Shown: piece by piece, positions 1 to 9,368 of the stretch
Numbering within the stretch: the first letter of the stretch is position 1
How the letters are laid out: every line of letters starts with the position of its first letter
Assembly (NCBI GenBank): GCA_030524675.1
Contig: JAUNGE010000010.1
Location: forward strand, 1-64,000
Length of the DNA stretch: 64,000 nt
From: a bacterium
GTDB lineage: Bacteria > Bacillota > Clostridia > Lachnospirales > Lachnospiraceae
Direction: 5' to 3'
The notes under the pieces: model-generated
The model's database searches: none
The model's input: the letters and a program-made list of their open reading frames with translations, nothing else
Told to the model about the DNA's origin: nothing
Translations under genes and position numbers: made by a program

Positions 1-20
1 AGGAAAAGGAGCGATGATTT

Positions 21-497
21 ATGATGGTACCGAGCATTTTTGGAGAGAACTTATTTGATGATTTCTTTGATGACTTTTTTGATTTCCCGTCTTTTGATGA
101 TAAAGCAATGCGCAAAGCGGAGCGGAAACTGTATGGACACCATGCGGCGAATATGATGAGAACAGATGTACAGGAGCATGATGACCGCTATGAGGTGGAT
201 ATTGACCTGCCAGGCTTCAAGAAGGATGAGATTTCCGTGGAGCTGAAGGACGGTTATCTGGTAATCAGCGCCGCAAAGGGCCTTGACAAAGACGAGACGG
301 AAAAGAAAACAGGCAAATTTGTCCGCAGGGAGCGTTATGCAGGCAGCATGAGCCGTTCCTTCTACGTCGGCGAGGATGTGAAACAGGAAGATATCCACGC
401 GAAATATGAAAGCGGAGTATTGAAGCTGAGCATTCCGAAGGCAGAGACGAAAAAGCCAGAGGTTGAAGAAAAGAAATACATTGCCATCGAGGGATAA
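21..497 (+). CDS. Hsp20 / alpha-crystallin small heat-shock protein
   Basis: ATP-independent holdase chaperone of 158 residues, expected in the cytoplasm as oligomers that bind unfolding proteins. The alpha-crystallin domain spans about residues 45-150. It shows the family's VDLPGFKKDEI-type segment, seen here as DIDLPGFKKDEISVEL, then the GxLxL motif (SGVLKLSIPK) near the C-terminus. The N-terminal arm is rich in Phe and Asp, as in clostridial Hsp18 proteins. A Shine-Dalgarno sequence (AAAGGAG) lies upstream of the ATG. No CIRCE element is visible in the 20 bases of upstream sequence available. The gene is followed by a clear terminator and converges with the sensor kinase gene. Family assignment is secure; the client range is unknown. 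Confidence 0.95.
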   Translation: MMVPSIFGENLFDDFFDDFFDFPSFDDKAMRKAERKLYGHHAANMMRTDVQEHDDRYEVDIDLPGFKKDEISVELKDGYLVISAAKGLDKDETEKKTGKFVRRERYAGSMSRSFYVGEDVKQEDIHAKYESGVLKLSIPKAETKKPEVEEKKYIAIEG

Positions 498-557
498 CGG
501 CACCTCTTGATATAGAATAAAAATGATATTGCCTGGAGCGGACTGCAGTGTGAAGCT

Positions 558-578
558 GCCCGCTTCGGGCTTTTTTTT
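558..578 (+). terminator. Rho-independent terminator of the hsp20 gene
   Basis: A GCCCG-CTT-CGGGC hairpin is followed directly by eight T residues, 60 bases after the hsp20 stop codon. Confidence 0.85.
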
Positions 579-662
579 GCTTTGGCATTTTTTATTGTAA
601 GCCAGCCTTGCCCACGGTTCCTCCGCGGTCAGCTTCTTGCTAAACAGATGGAAAGCGGAGCA

Positions 663-1997
663 TCAGCGTCCGCCGGAACCCCCATACAACAGCACCGAAA
701 CATAGAACACTTTGTCTTTATACTTAAAATCTGCGCAGCCATTGTACTGGCTGGCAATCGTCTTCACCGACACTGTTCCGGTTCCAAATCCCTCGTGCTT
801 TGTGGAGAGAAACTTGTCATCCTTCAACACTGGCTCCTGCCCACAGGAGTTGTCCACTGTCAGGACAATGCGCCCGTTTTCTTCATCCCCATTGACAGCG
901 ATAAAAGGTTTTGGGATTCCTGATACGCGGCAGCCATCCAAGGCGTTTGCCAGAAGGTTTCCGAGGAGGGCGCAGAACTCTGCCTCGTTGATGGGGAGCT
1001 GCTTGGGCAGACACAGGCGCACGAACATGTCCGTACCATTTTGTTTCGCCTTGTCAGCATACCAGGAGACAAGCGTATTTACTGCATGGTTTTCGCAGTA
1101 AACAGGAAGGTGTTCCTGTGGGAGACTGTTTCGGTAATCCTCGATGTATTTGCGCAGAGTATCGTTTTCGCCGTCCTTTAAAAGTCCGTTTACGACTGCG
1201 ACATGCTGGCGCAGGTCGTGGCGGGCGCGGCGCAGCTCCTCTACGTGTTCGGCGAGCTGCTCGTACTGGGCGCGCCAGGCGGCAATCAGTTCCTCCTGTC
1301 TGGCAGCCCGTTCCTTTGTGGCGGCGGCCTCTCTGATTCCGTCCAGTGCGCCCAGAAGGACGTAATATACCACAAACATAGTAAGAATCAACAACATTCG
1401 CGCAGCCAAGAACCGTGGCTGCCGCACATTATCCACGGACAGATCCGACGTGAACATCAGCACGATGCATACCGTAAAGGCCGGCAGAAGCCAGATCGTG
1501 TGCCAGAAAAAGGGCGCATCTGTCTGGAACACCCGCTCTTTCGTCCGGCGCAGGAACCAGAACATGAACGGCGCAGTCACTATAAAGGCGCCGAGGGAAA
1601 ACAGGCCGCCCTCCAGAGAGAGGAACGTGAGGGAAGGACTGTAAAACAGGTTTGCCACTAAAAAGTAGGCAGAACCGCGCGCGGCCATTAGGTAGCAGAA
1701 GATGAAAATATACAAAAACAATACTTTCCACCGATCCGCCCGGATACAAGTGAAATAGATGGCAAAACAGATAATGCCAAACGTGAACTCAAGCTTTCTG
1801 ACCGGCAGCCCATGAGCTGCCTGGTATGCATAGAGAAACGACTGGAGAAGCTGGCTGCCACATACCACCAGTGCCACTGCCTGCCGTGGGAAACGGAGCT
1901 GTTTTTGAAACGGGTAATAGGACAGGATCCGGTAGGGCAGCATATTGACCGTTTCGCACAAAAATGCGGTGAAAAAGAAATTCATGTCCATCAGCAT
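663..1997 (-). CDS. GHKL-type sensor histidine kinase (AgrC/HPK10-like)
   Basis: Membrane sensor kinase of 444 residues. The N-terminal ~220 residues hold about six hydrophobic segments. A coiled linker follows (about 225-255), then the phosphoacceptor motif RARHDLRQH with His near residue 260, which is typical of AgrC-like HPK10 kinases. The GHKL ATPase domain has an N box (GNLLANALDGC, about 346-356) and a G box (GFGTGTVSV, about 403-411). The start ATG has GGAG four bases upstream and overlaps the end of the regulator gene by 7 bases, so the two are co-transcribed and translationally coupled. No agrB or agrD peptide genes lie nearby, so the signal is unknown. The divergent surface operon is the likely output. 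Confidence 0.9.
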   Translation of the reverse strand: MLMDMNFFFTAFLCETVNMLPYRILSYYPFQKQLRFPRQAVALVVCGSQLLQSFLYAYQAAHGLPVRKLEFTFGIICFAIYFTCIRADRWKVLFLYIFIFCYLMAARGSAYFLVANLFYSPSLTFLSLEGGLFSLGAFIVTAPFMFWFLRRTKERVFQTDAPFFWHTIWLLPAFTVCIVLMFTSDLSVDNVRQPRFLAARMLLILTMFVVYYVLLGALDGIREAAATKERAARQEELIAAWRAQYEQLAEHVEELRRARHDLRQHVAVVNGLLKDGENDTLRKYIEDYRNSLPQEHLPVYCENHAVNTLVSWYADKAKQNGTDMFVRLCLPKQLPINEAEFCALLGNLLANALDGCRVSGIPKPFIAVNGDEENGRIVLTVDNSCGQEPVLKDDKFLSTKHEGFGTGTVSVKTIASQYNGCADFKYKDKVFYVSVLLYGGSGGR

Positions 1998-2815
1998 CCG
2001 TCTCCTTTCTCTGTACAGAGCTCTTTTTCATTTGCACCTGCTTCATGCTCCATGAGAAACCGCTTGGCTGGCAGTGTGTTTCTCATGACGGAGGCGGTGT
2101 ATTCCCAGAATGCCCGCTGCGTCTCACGGATTTTTCTGCGGCTGCAGAAGATTGTCCGATTATCTTTAAACAGGATTTTGCCAGTGTTCTCGATGGCGGA
2201 TACTTGGGAAAAATTGATGAGATGGCCTCTGCCGCTTATGTAGAAACGCCCGTTTTCAGGTAAAATAGCGGTCAGTTCCGCCAGAGAAAGCCGAGTGGCA
2301 GTGACGCCGGATAGGGTGTACAGCGCCAACCCGTGGCGCATTGTCTCTGCGTACACAAATTCATCTAAAAGGATATGGCAGGTGGATGTCGCAGCTCCCT
2401 GACCGGAGCTTACCTGCACTTCAAACCAGGCAGGGGCGGCAAGATAATCGCGCAGTTCCTTTAGGCACCAGCTAAGTTCCTGTTCTTTGACTGGCTTAAT
2501 CAGGTAATCCAGTGGATGAACCCTGTAGCTTGCCAGGGCAAAACTGGTCTCTGTGGTAGTGAAAATAATGGGGAGCCGCTCATCTCTCTCACGTATCTGC
2601 GTGGCAGTTTCAATGCCGGTTATTTTTCCATTCCCCAGCAAGATATCCAAGAACACAGCGCTGAACAACCCCTTCCGAAAATCTTCGAGGAAAGCTTCCC
2701 CATCCTGGTAGCAGGAAAGTTCCACATTTTCTCCGTACCGGAAACCGTCTTCTCTGATTAGGTCAGATAAGTGCTTCCGGTCCATTTCTAAATCTTCTAT
2801 GATGGCATAATGCAC
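1991..2815 (-). CDS. LytTR-family response regulator (AgrA/VirR-like)
   Basis: Response regulator of 274 residues and partner of the overlapping kinase. The N-terminal receiver domain (about 1-125) has the acidic pair near the start (IIEDLE), the phosphoacceptor Asp in VFLDILLG and the conserved Lys in DYLIKP. The C-terminal LytTR DNA-binding domain (about 145-240) includes the ETMRHGLALYTLSG strand region and FYISGRGHLINFSQV, which matches the family's 'R-x-H-(x)-N' recognition segment. Translation appears to start at GTG behind a GGGGGCG stretch. LytTR domains bind pairs of 9-bp direct repeats; such a pair lies about 240 bp upstream at 3058-3086, in front of the divergent surface operon. 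Confidence 0.92.
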   Translation of the reverse strand: MHYAIIEDLEMDRKHLSDLIREDGFRYGENVELSCYQDGEAFLEDFRKGLFSAVFLDILLGNGKITGIETATQIRERDERLPIIFTTTETSFALASYRVHPLDYLIKPVKEQELSWCLKELRDYLAAPAWFEVQVSSGQGAATSTCHILLDEFVYAETMRHGLALYTLSGVTATRLSLAELTAILPENGRFYISGRGHLINFSQVSAIENTGKILFKDNRTIFCSRRKIRETQRAFWEYTASVMRNTLPAKRFLMEHEAGANEKELCTEKGDGC

Positions 2816-3057
2816 AAAAAACGCCCCCTAAAACATATAGTTTTCATATCGTCAATCACATCTCGCCCCATAAAGGGGCGCGGCTTCAATCGAATTATTT
2901 GTTTGTGAATAGGGTGAGGTATGTCAGGAAAGAAAGCCTCACTGGATATAGTTTAACATAAAGTGCACTTTTTCCTCAAGTTAAAAATGGCAGATATGGT
3001 AGGCAATTCCTACCAGAAAATCATAGAAAATGCATAAAAGCATTGTTTCGCGCCGAA

Positions 3058-3093
3058 ACCGTTTGGCCCGAAGTTTGACCGTTTAGCCCGAAG
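3058..3093 (+). promoter_or_regulatory. Candidate LytTR binding site: two 16-bp direct repeats
   Basis: Two nearly identical copies, ACCGTTTGGCCCGAAG (3058-3073) and ACCGTTTAGCCCGAAG (3078-3093), are spaced 20 bp start to start, about two helical turns. The first nine bases of each fit the published LytTR half-site pattern [TA][AC][CA]GTTN[AG][TG], except that position 1 is A and position 3 is C (both allowed). The second copy ends only 3 bases before the -35 box of the operon promoter, which is an activator position. The repeats are seen directly; the protein that binds them is inferred from the adjacent regulator gene. Confidence 0.7.
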
Positions 3094-3096
3094 CGA

Positions 3097-3125
3097 TTGT
3101 TTTAATATGAAAAAAATGGTATATT
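3097..3125 (+). promoter_or_regulatory. Sigma-A-type promoter of the surface operon
   Basis: TTGTTT (3097-3102), a 17-base spacer and TATATT (3120-3125). The -35 box is imperfect, which fits dependence on an activator bound at the adjacent direct repeats. Confidence 0.65.
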
Positions 3126-3158
3126 CTGCAAAAAGAGAAACGGACGGGTAGGTGGAGC

Positions 3159-3527
3159 ATGGTGAAGATAGCGGTCTGCGGCAATCTGCCGACAGCAATA
3201 GGGATAGTAAGACAGGACAGCGCCAACAGGGTCAGGCAGTATCATGATGGAGCCTGGCTGCATCTGCAGCTTGACAGAGAGGGATATGACCTGATTTTGG
3301 TGGAGTCCTGCCACGGGGAAGGACTGCCTCCAATGCAGCTTACAGCAAAGGTGGAAGAACAGGCATGTGTTGTTTACCTGTTGGCGGAACCGCCAGGGAA
3401 CGTGGCGCAGATTGAGCTTGGCATGCTGTTAAAGAAACTGAAGGACAGAAGAGACAGACAGGGAATCGGGCATAGATATGAAAAAAGAAATTGGGAAACG
3501 CAAAATAGAGAGGGGGAATCAGGATGA
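3159..3527 (+). CDS. Small protein of unknown function, first gene of the surface operon
   Basis: Protein of 122 residues that I do not recognise. The first ~90 residues look like a small alpha/beta fold: hydrophobic strands at VKIAVCG, DLILVES and CVVYLLAEP alternate with helices, loosely like a receiver or Rossmann half-domain. The last 30 residues are highly charged. There is no signal peptide and no membrane segment, so it is probably cytoplasmic. GGTGGAG precedes the ATG, and the stop overlaps the next gene's start (ATGA), so the two are coupled. Its place at the head of a surface-protein operon suggests a regulatory or assembly role, but nothing in the sequence proves one. Confidence 0.65.
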   Translation: MVKIAVCGNLPTAIGIVRQDSANRVRQYHDGAWLHLQLDREGYDLILVESCHGEGLPPMQLTAKVEEQACVVYLLAEPPGNVAQIELGMLLKKLKDRRDRQGIGHRYEKRNWETQNREGESG

Positions 3528-6500
3528 AAAAACAATATAAGCAGGTGTTGGCAGTGTTGTTGGCAGTTGCTCTTGTGTGGAATCTGATGCCGAACATTCC
3601 CCATGCCATGGCAGGACAATCCTCCCGCTATGTGGTGGACGAGGTGGAGAGCCTGCCGGATGAGGTGCTGCACCAGCAGGTGGAGTATGGAACGAAGAAG
3701 GAAGACCTGAATTTGCCAGAAACGCTTGAGATGTTGATAAGGGCGGCTGCCGATGACGGAGAATGGGAGGACTACATAGGGACGGCGACGTCATCCAATG
3801 CAAGGAATATCGCTCTATCTGCGGCCACAGCCTCGGATGCAGAGGAGAGCGGCAGCGAGTGGAGAATGGTCCATGTGGACTGGGTGCTCAATGAACAGTT
3901 CAGCGAAGCCGCAGAATACAACGGGGAACAGCCTGGGCTCTATGTGTTTGACGCGGAGTTGACGAATGACCGATACCGTGTCGGGGACGCAGAGCTTCCG
4001 ACCATCGAGGTGGAGGTACTGGAAAAAGGAGCTATTGCCGGTATGCCGGGAGAAGCAGACGGCCTGGCAGAAAAGCAGATTCTGTCCTGGCAGTGGGTGG
4101 ACCCGGATGGAAACCTGACGGAGACGGAGGAAGGGGAATTCCTCCTCCCAATGACAGCCAGCGCGGAGAATCCGGCGAGCCTTGAGGATGTGATGGAGCT
4201 TCTGCCGAAGGAGATTACAGCGAGAGTGGCGTATCGCCGGAGCGGGGACGAAACCGAAACTGTAGCTGATGGCAAAGAAACCGGAGCTGATCGAGCAGAG
4301 TCCGGGGATAACGCAGAAAACGTTATAGAAGAAACCATTTCCCTGGCAGGCTGGAACTGTGCGGATTACCCGGAGGCCGGAGCCTATGAAGGGGAATACA
4401 CATTTACCGCAAAGCTGCCGGAGGGCTGCAAACTTGCGGAAGGAGCGCCGGAGCTTGAAGTACAGGTACAGTTCCAAGGCGTCGTGCTTCTGGCGGATGG
4501 ATATGGGGAATTACTCGGTGAGATTTGGCAGACGTACAATGACGTTAAGGTGTTTTTGTATGATACAAACGGAGATAAAGTGGGGGATTGTGTAGTAATA
4601 AGCGGAAATAGCGAAGTTTATTTGAGTATCAGCGACACGGGCTGGAATGATGAATCCCAGATTACCAGCGTGATTATTGAGGAAGGGGTTACCTCAATAG
4701 GAAAAGATGTATGTTCAAATATGCTTTATTTGGAAACGGTAACAATCCCAAGTACGGTTTCGTCCATAGGGGATCGGGCATTTTACCAGTGCTGGAATCT
4801 GAAAGACGTAAAAATTTCAGCGGGAGTTCAGTCAATCGGTAAAGAGGCTTTTTATAGCTGTGCGTCGCTTACATCCATTTCACTTCCGGAGGGAGTCGAG
4901 TCGATTGGCGCGAGTGCCTTTGATTGGTGCGAGACTCTCACATCCGTATCTCTTCCTGATACATTGAAAACGGTAGGAGATTATGCTTTCGTGTGGTGCC
5001 CCATAGAAAAACTTATCATCCCAGAAAACATTTCTGAAATAGGGTTTACTCCATTTTGGGATGCGCAGACAGTTTATAATCTCTCCAATGTTGACCTCTA
5101 TGTATCAGAGAATACAAAAATAGAAACCGTTTACACCATCACCCGAAAGGGCCGGGATGGGGAGGCTGACGGGATCCAGAAGGTGCTCCCATCCGGGGCG
5201 GCGGCCGGAACCCGGTATGAGGGTACGGCATATGACGCCGCCAGCTATTTCCCAGACGGGAACGGAAACAGCTGGGTCGCCTATGACGAGGAGAGCGGCA
5301 CTTACACGGAGGTTACTGAGGAAACGGTAGACGCTGTTTTATCAGGGGCTTCCGGAACCACCGGAAACCCGGTGCTCTATCCCGTAAGAGCTATATCCTG
5401 GGACGATATAAACGTGGAGGCGAACCACGTCGGCGGAGACAAGACGAGTGGAAACAAAACGTATACTCTGACCGTGAAAGACAACAGTACCGGCGTGACA
5501 CTGGAAGAGGAAACCCATTACACAGCAGTGATTACCAGCGTGAATGGATTCGATACGGAGAGCGGAGAAGCCACCAGCGACGGAACACAGCCGGGAAGAG
5601 TAACTGTAACCATTACCGGAATCCCAGAGGGCGGCTATATGGGGACAAGGGAGGTAAGCTACCTGGTTTCCGAGGTCGCCAGCGTAAAGATAGGGGAAGA
5701 CGGGGAGGAAATCCTGTATACCAGCCTTTTCGCAGCTTTTGCTTCCGTGGGCGATGACCAGACGGCCACAATCACACTGCTGGAGAACGCGGCGGGGGAT
5801 GTGACGGTTTCCGGCAATGTTACGCTGACCAGCAAGGGAGATAAAGAGGTTGAAATCTCCGGTACTGTTACGGTTCCTTCCGGCGCAAGCCTTGCACTTA
5901 TGAGCGACACGGTTACGATCAGTGCGACGTCGGATGAGATTGCTTATGGAGTGTGCGTTACAGGCGGGGCGTTTGTAATGGAAGCAGGAGCCGTTCAGGC
6001 GGTAACAACAGGTTACAGTATGGCCTATGGAATAAATATCATAAGCGGAACTGCTGAAATCAGGGGAGGAACAATCACGGCAGGAGGCACGATACAACAA
6101 CGGGGTGGTGGTGTACGTGCCGATCGTGGGACTACTTTATCAGTTACTGACGGGAATATCAGCAGTGACGGAGTGGGACTTTTTATTTTCAGTGACAATA
6201 TATCGCTCAGCGGAGGAACCGTTTCCGGAGAGTATGCTGCGGTATATATTACCACAAGTTATACCAGCAATACAGTCGGCGGAATATTGGAAAAAGGTTA
6301 TGTGTATTATGACTCAGACGGCGCTTATGCGGCGGGCGTAAACAGTATGGACAGCAGTCTTCCGGCGGGAACCTACACCATAGGCGAATGTAAGGAACAT
6401 TCCTATGGCCCATGGTCCTCTGCGGACAGTAAGGTGCATACCCGTGCCTGTGAACGCTGCGGAGAGGAAGAGACAGAAGCCCATACATTTGGCGAGGATA

Positions 6501-8632
6501 ACAGATGCACGAAGTGTACCATGCAGGCGGCAGCCAGTGTGGCCATAGATGGCGAGGAAACGGCGGGCTATTACACTTCCGTGGAAAAAGCCTGGGCGGC
6601 AGCACAGGGAAAAATCGCGGTGATCACTCTCCTAGCGGACGCGGAGATCAGCGAAGTGCTTACTGTGACGGCGGGAAGCAAGATCACCTGGCAAAGCAGT
6701 TCCGATTATACTCTTTTCGGCAACGCAAATGAAACGGACGGCGGTCTGATCAATATCACCGGCGGAACGTTTACACTGGAGAGTGGAATCGTCAGAAACG
6801 GTGAGAATGGAAGCAACGCCATAGCGGTAAGTGGTGGAGGCAGCTTTGTCATGAACGGCGGAGAGGCTGTCGCACTGGCGGACGGACATTCCGGCATCTG
6901 TGTGTACAGTGGCGGAACGGCAGAAATCAACGGAGGAAGCGCCAGCGGATACAACGGCCTGGCAATCGTAAACGGCGGTTCCGGCACTGTCTCCGGCGGA
7001 ACCTTTACGGGAACTTTCTCTGTTGCCGATGGCTCGGCGGCGGTGCTTTTAAGAAACGTGGGTAGTACGACGCTGAAAAGTATACTGAAATCTGGTATGG
7101 CATATTACAGCGGAACGGACGTTATTGCGGAAAATTTGATTACGGATTTGACGGGAAGAAGTTTGACCGGTACCGTGACCGTGAGTGAGTGCAAACATAG
7201 TTTCGGTACATGGACGAATGCAGGGGATGGGACGCACAGCAGAGTATGTGCGGTCTGTGGGCATACGGAAAAGGGGGCGCACAGCTGCAGCACATGGACG
7301 GATAATAGCGACGGAAAGACCCACAGCGGGGAATGCGGGGCCTGCGGCGCTTCGATGTCAGAGGAGCATAGATGGGATACAAACGGGAATTGTACAGCGG
7401 AGAGCTGTACGGCCCTGGCGGTCGCCAAAGTGCAGACAGGCGATTCCACGGATTATTCCTATTACAGCAATATGAAGGACGCATGGGTATATGCTCAAGA
7501 AAACAGCTCCGACAGCTCTCCGGCCAGGATTATACTGCTCAGGGACAGCGAGACGGTACAACTGTTGCATTTAATGGAAGGGAATATTATTTTATCTGGC
7601 GGTGCCGGTGAGGACAGTTATACTTTGCCAATTTCCGAAAGCATTTATATATGGAGCGGAAGCCTTACTCTGGAAAGCGGCCTTACTCTGAGCTGTCAAG
7701 GCGATGGGTCGTTGATCTGTGTGTACGGTGGAACATTTACGATGGATGGAGGAGAGGTGTACTTCCCATATGGTGACAATGCAATTTCTGTCTCAGGCGG
7801 TTCTGCTGTAATAAACGGAGGCAAAATTGAAGGAGGCTATGCTGGCCTGTATGTAAATGACGGAAATGTCAGTATCCGTGGCGGGGATATATATAATAAT
7901 GTAACTGGTTCCTTAGCGAGTGGTGCCGTGAGGGTTCTGGGGGGCGCAGTGACGATTGAGGACGGAACTTTTATTGGAAGTTCTGGATATGGGAGAAGCC
8001 TGAGCTGGGAGGGCGGAAGCCTTGTGGTCAGAGGTGGGACCTTCACAGGAGGGTACGGGAGCGGTTCCAATTACCAGGCAAATGTGTATGCAGCGGAGAA
8101 TGTCGGCACTGTAGGAGGCATGCTGGAAGAGGGGTATGCGTGGTATTCCATAAAGGCTGATGGGACAGAGACGGAGATTACGGATGAAGAAGTTCTGTCC
8201 GGCTCCGTGCTCACGGAAGAAGCAAGGGATGGCAATACGTTTCAAGTAAAGAAAAGCCAGAATGCCCAGACCATCTCCGTAGAAGTAACTTGGGGCACGA
8301 TGGCATTTACTTATACAGACGGTGCTTGGGACCCGGAAACCCATACCTATGGGGACGGCAGCTGGACAGCGGAGGAAAACGGAGGCCAGATCGCCGTTAA
8401 AAACAACGGAAATACAAATGTTACGGTTTCTTACAGTTATGAAAAGACCGAGACAGACATTTCAGGAAGCTTTGCCGATGAAACAGGGCAGACTATGGCA
8501 GCCAATACACCGGTTGCACTGTCAGTCGGGCAGGAAAGAAGGACGTACCTGAAACTGTCTGGAAAACCGGCGTCCGGTTTTACAACCGGCACACTGGGAA
8601 CAGTTAAAGTCACGATTGGAGGTGAAGAATAA
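3524..8632 (+). CDS. Giant secreted surface protein: BspA-like LRRs, three beta-helix modules, Cys/His clusters, C-terminal WG domain
   Basis: Protein of 1702 residues with a signal peptide (about 1-30, ending PHAMA). An acidic N-terminal region (30-360) leads to BspA/TpLRR-like leucine-rich repeats (about 365-510; repeated units such as VTSIG and AFYxCxxL). Three related modules follow, starting near residues 718, 1003 and 1298. Each opens with an SxxxAWxxAQ..ITLL-type segment and continues into GG-rich right-handed beta-helix repeats (GGTF, INGG). Cys/His clusters of the form CxxCG...H (about 955-998 and 1223-1294) separate the modules. The last ~120 residues (about 1584-1702) match the two small secreted proteins downstream (VTWGTMAFTY, WDPETHTY). 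No LPXTG motif or C-terminal membrane segment is present, so anchoring must be non-covalent or depend on the partner proteins. Likely an adhesin or matrix protein; the ligand is unknown. Confidence 0.88.
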   Translation: MKKQYKQVLAVLLAVALVWNLMPNIPHAMAGQSSRYVVDEVESLPDEVLHQQVEYGTKKEDLNLPETLEMLIRAAADDGEWEDYIGTATSSNARNIALSAATASDAEESGSEWRMVHVDWVLNEQFSEAAEYNGEQPGLYVFDAELTNDRYRVGDAELPTIEVEVLEKGAIAGMPGEADGLAEKQILSWQWVDPDGNLTETEEGEFLLPMTASAENPASLEDVMELLPKEITARVAYRRSGDETETVADGKETGADRAESGDNAENVIEETISLAGWNCADYPEAGAYEGEYTFTAKLPEGCKLAEGAPELEVQVQFQGVVLLADGYGELLGEIWQTYNDVKVFLYDTNGDKVGDCVVISGNSEVYLSISDTGWNDESQITSVIIEEGVTSIGKDVCSNMLYLETVTIPSTVSSIGDRAFYQCWNLKDVKISAGVQSIGKEAFYSCASLTSISLPEGVESIGASAFDWCETLTSVSLPDTLKTVGDYAFVWCPIEKLIIPENISEIGFTPFWDAQTVYNLSNVDLYVSENTKIETVYTITRKGRDGEADGIQKVLPSGAAAGTRYEGTAYDAASYFPDGNGNSWVAYDEESGTYTEVTEETVDAVLSGASGTTGNPVLYPVRAISWDDINVEANHVGGDKTSGNKTYTLTVKDNSTGVTLEEETHYTAVITSVNGFDTESGEATSDGTQPGRVTVTITGIPEGGYMGTREVSYLVSEVASVKIGEDGEEILYTSLFAAFASVGDDQTATITLLENAAGDVTVSGNVTLTSKGDKEVEISGTVTVPSGASLALMSDTVTISATSDEIAYGVCVTGGAFVMEAGAVQAVTTGYSMAYGINIISGTAEIRGGTITAGGTIQQRGGGVRADRGTTLSVTDGNISSDGVGLFIFSDNISLSGGTVSGEYAAVYITTSYTSNTVGGILEKGYVYYDSDGAYAAGVNSMDSSLPAGTYTIGECKEHSYGPWSSADSKVHTRACERCGEEETEAHTFGEDNRCTKCTMQAAASVAIDGEETAGYYTSVEKAWAAAQGKIAVITLLADAEISEVLTVTAGSKITWQSSSDYTLFGNANETDGGLINITGGTFTLESGIVRNGENGSNAIAVSGGGSFVMNGGEAVALADGHSGICVYSGGTAEINGGSASGYNGLAIVNGGSGTVSGGTFTGTFSVADGSAAVLLRNVGSTTLKSILKSGMAYYSGTDVIAENLITDLTGRSLTGTVTVSECKHSFGTWTNAGDGTHSRVCAVCGHTEKGAHSCSTWTDNSDGKTHSGECGACGASMSEEHRWDTNGNCTAESCTALAVAKVQTGDSTDYSYYSNMKDAWVYAQENSSDSSPARIILLRDSETVQLLHLMEGNIILSGGAGEDSYTLPISESIYIWSGSLTLESGLTLSCQGDGSLICVYGGTFTMDGGEVYFPYGDNAISVSGGSAVINGGKIEGGYAGLYVNDGNVSIRGGDIYNNVTGSLASGAVRVLGGAVTIEDGTFIGSSGYGRSLSWEGGSLVVRGGTFTGGYGSGSNYQANVYAAENVGTVGGMLEEGYAWYSIKADGTETEITDEEVLSGSVLTEEARDGNTFQVKKSQNAQTISVEVTWGTMAFTYTDGAWDPETHTYGDGSWTAEENGGQIAVKNNGNTNVTVSYSYEKTETDISGSFADETGQTMAANTPVALSVGQERRTYLKLSGKPASGFTTGTLGTVKVTIGGEE

Positions 8633-9192
8633 TGGAGCAGAAAAACGGCCGAAAGAGGGGTGAAAGCACTCGGATTCTGATTCTGCTTTTGGTTCTGATT
8701 ACAGCTATCGCAGTGGCAGTGACTATTTGGGCATTATTCTTTCGGAAAACTGCTCCGGTGCTGGCTCCGGACTATGCCCCAGTGGAAGCGGAAGTTTATG
8801 CCGTCCCTATCGAGGATGAGTCCAAGGAGGATAAGATGGAGGCCGACCAGGGCGGCGGGGCTGTGTCTATGACCTATCAGAAAAATGTGACGATTTCTCT
8901 GGCAGAGAACACGGCGAAGCTGATGTTTCAGAACCCGTCCAAGTCGGTGAACGACATGGTTTTACAGCTTATCATCGTAAGTTCGGACGGCACGGAAACA
9001 GTGATCGCTCAGTCCGGCTCCATCAAGCCTGGAAACAAGATCGACCAGTTAGACTTGATTGAAGGGGCGGCGTCCCTGTCAGAGGGAACCTACAACGGCA
9101 AGTTTAATGTCCTATACTACGACCCAGATTCAGGGGAGAAGGCCATTGTAAACGGAAGCGTGGAAGGAATTTCCATCACCGTGACCCAGTGA
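8632..9192 (+). CDS. Membrane-anchored extracellular protein, anchor type 1 (surface operon)
   Basis: Protein of 186 residues with a short basic N-terminus, one membrane segment (about 18-37) and an extracellular domain. The domain (about 80-186) is beta-rich and carries the motif KLMFQNPSKS followed by SGSIKPGNKIDQLDL. The same pattern, NP...SGxxxPGxxxxxxDL, occurs in the protein at 10688-11350, so the two are distant homologues. The start ATG overlaps the stop of the giant gene by one base (TAATG). Type II topology suggests that it holds or receives the secreted WG-domain proteins at the membrane, by analogy with the partner proteins of WxL systems. This is inference, as no sequence match to DUF916 is visible. 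Confidence 0.75.
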   Translation: MEQKNGRKRGESTRILILLLVLITAIAVAVTIWALFFRKTAPVLAPDYAPVEAEVYAVPIEDESKEDKMEADQGGGAVSMTYQKNVTISLAENTAKLMFQNPSKSVNDMVLQLIIVSSDGTETVIAQSGSIKPGNKIDQLDLIEGAASLSEGTYNGKFNVLYYDPDSGEKAIVNGSVEGISITVTQ

Positions 9193-9368
9193 TGGAAACG
9201 AGTGACGGAATTCAAGTGAAAGGACTCAAAAGATGGGTTCAAAAAAAGCAGTTTGTAAAAAAGATATCTGTCCTTGCCGCATCAGCAGGCGGACAGCCAA
9301 AAGCGCGGCAGGATACATATAAACAAGGCATTACAATAAAAAATTACGATAAAGAAAGGAAAATGATT

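Larger units (their letters stand above)
2816..3158. promoter_or_regulatory. Divergent intergenic region between the two-component system and the surface operon
   Basis: This 343-base gap has no credible ORF. Its right part holds the LytTR-like direct repeats and the promoter for the rightward operon, listed separately. The left part (2816-3050) shows no clear structure beyond AT-rich sequence and a GTGCAC palindrome at about 2962. Confidence 0.6.

Noticed and set aside
3524-8632. Sortase-anchored protein
   Set aside because: No LPXTG-like motif, C-terminal hydrophobic segment or basic tail at the end of the giant protein, and no sortase gene in the window.
9189-9368. N-terminal extension of WG protein 1 in an open frame from 9189
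   Set aside because: The signal peptide and ribosome site place the start at 9369; the extension has no export logic and no homologous segment in WG protein 2.
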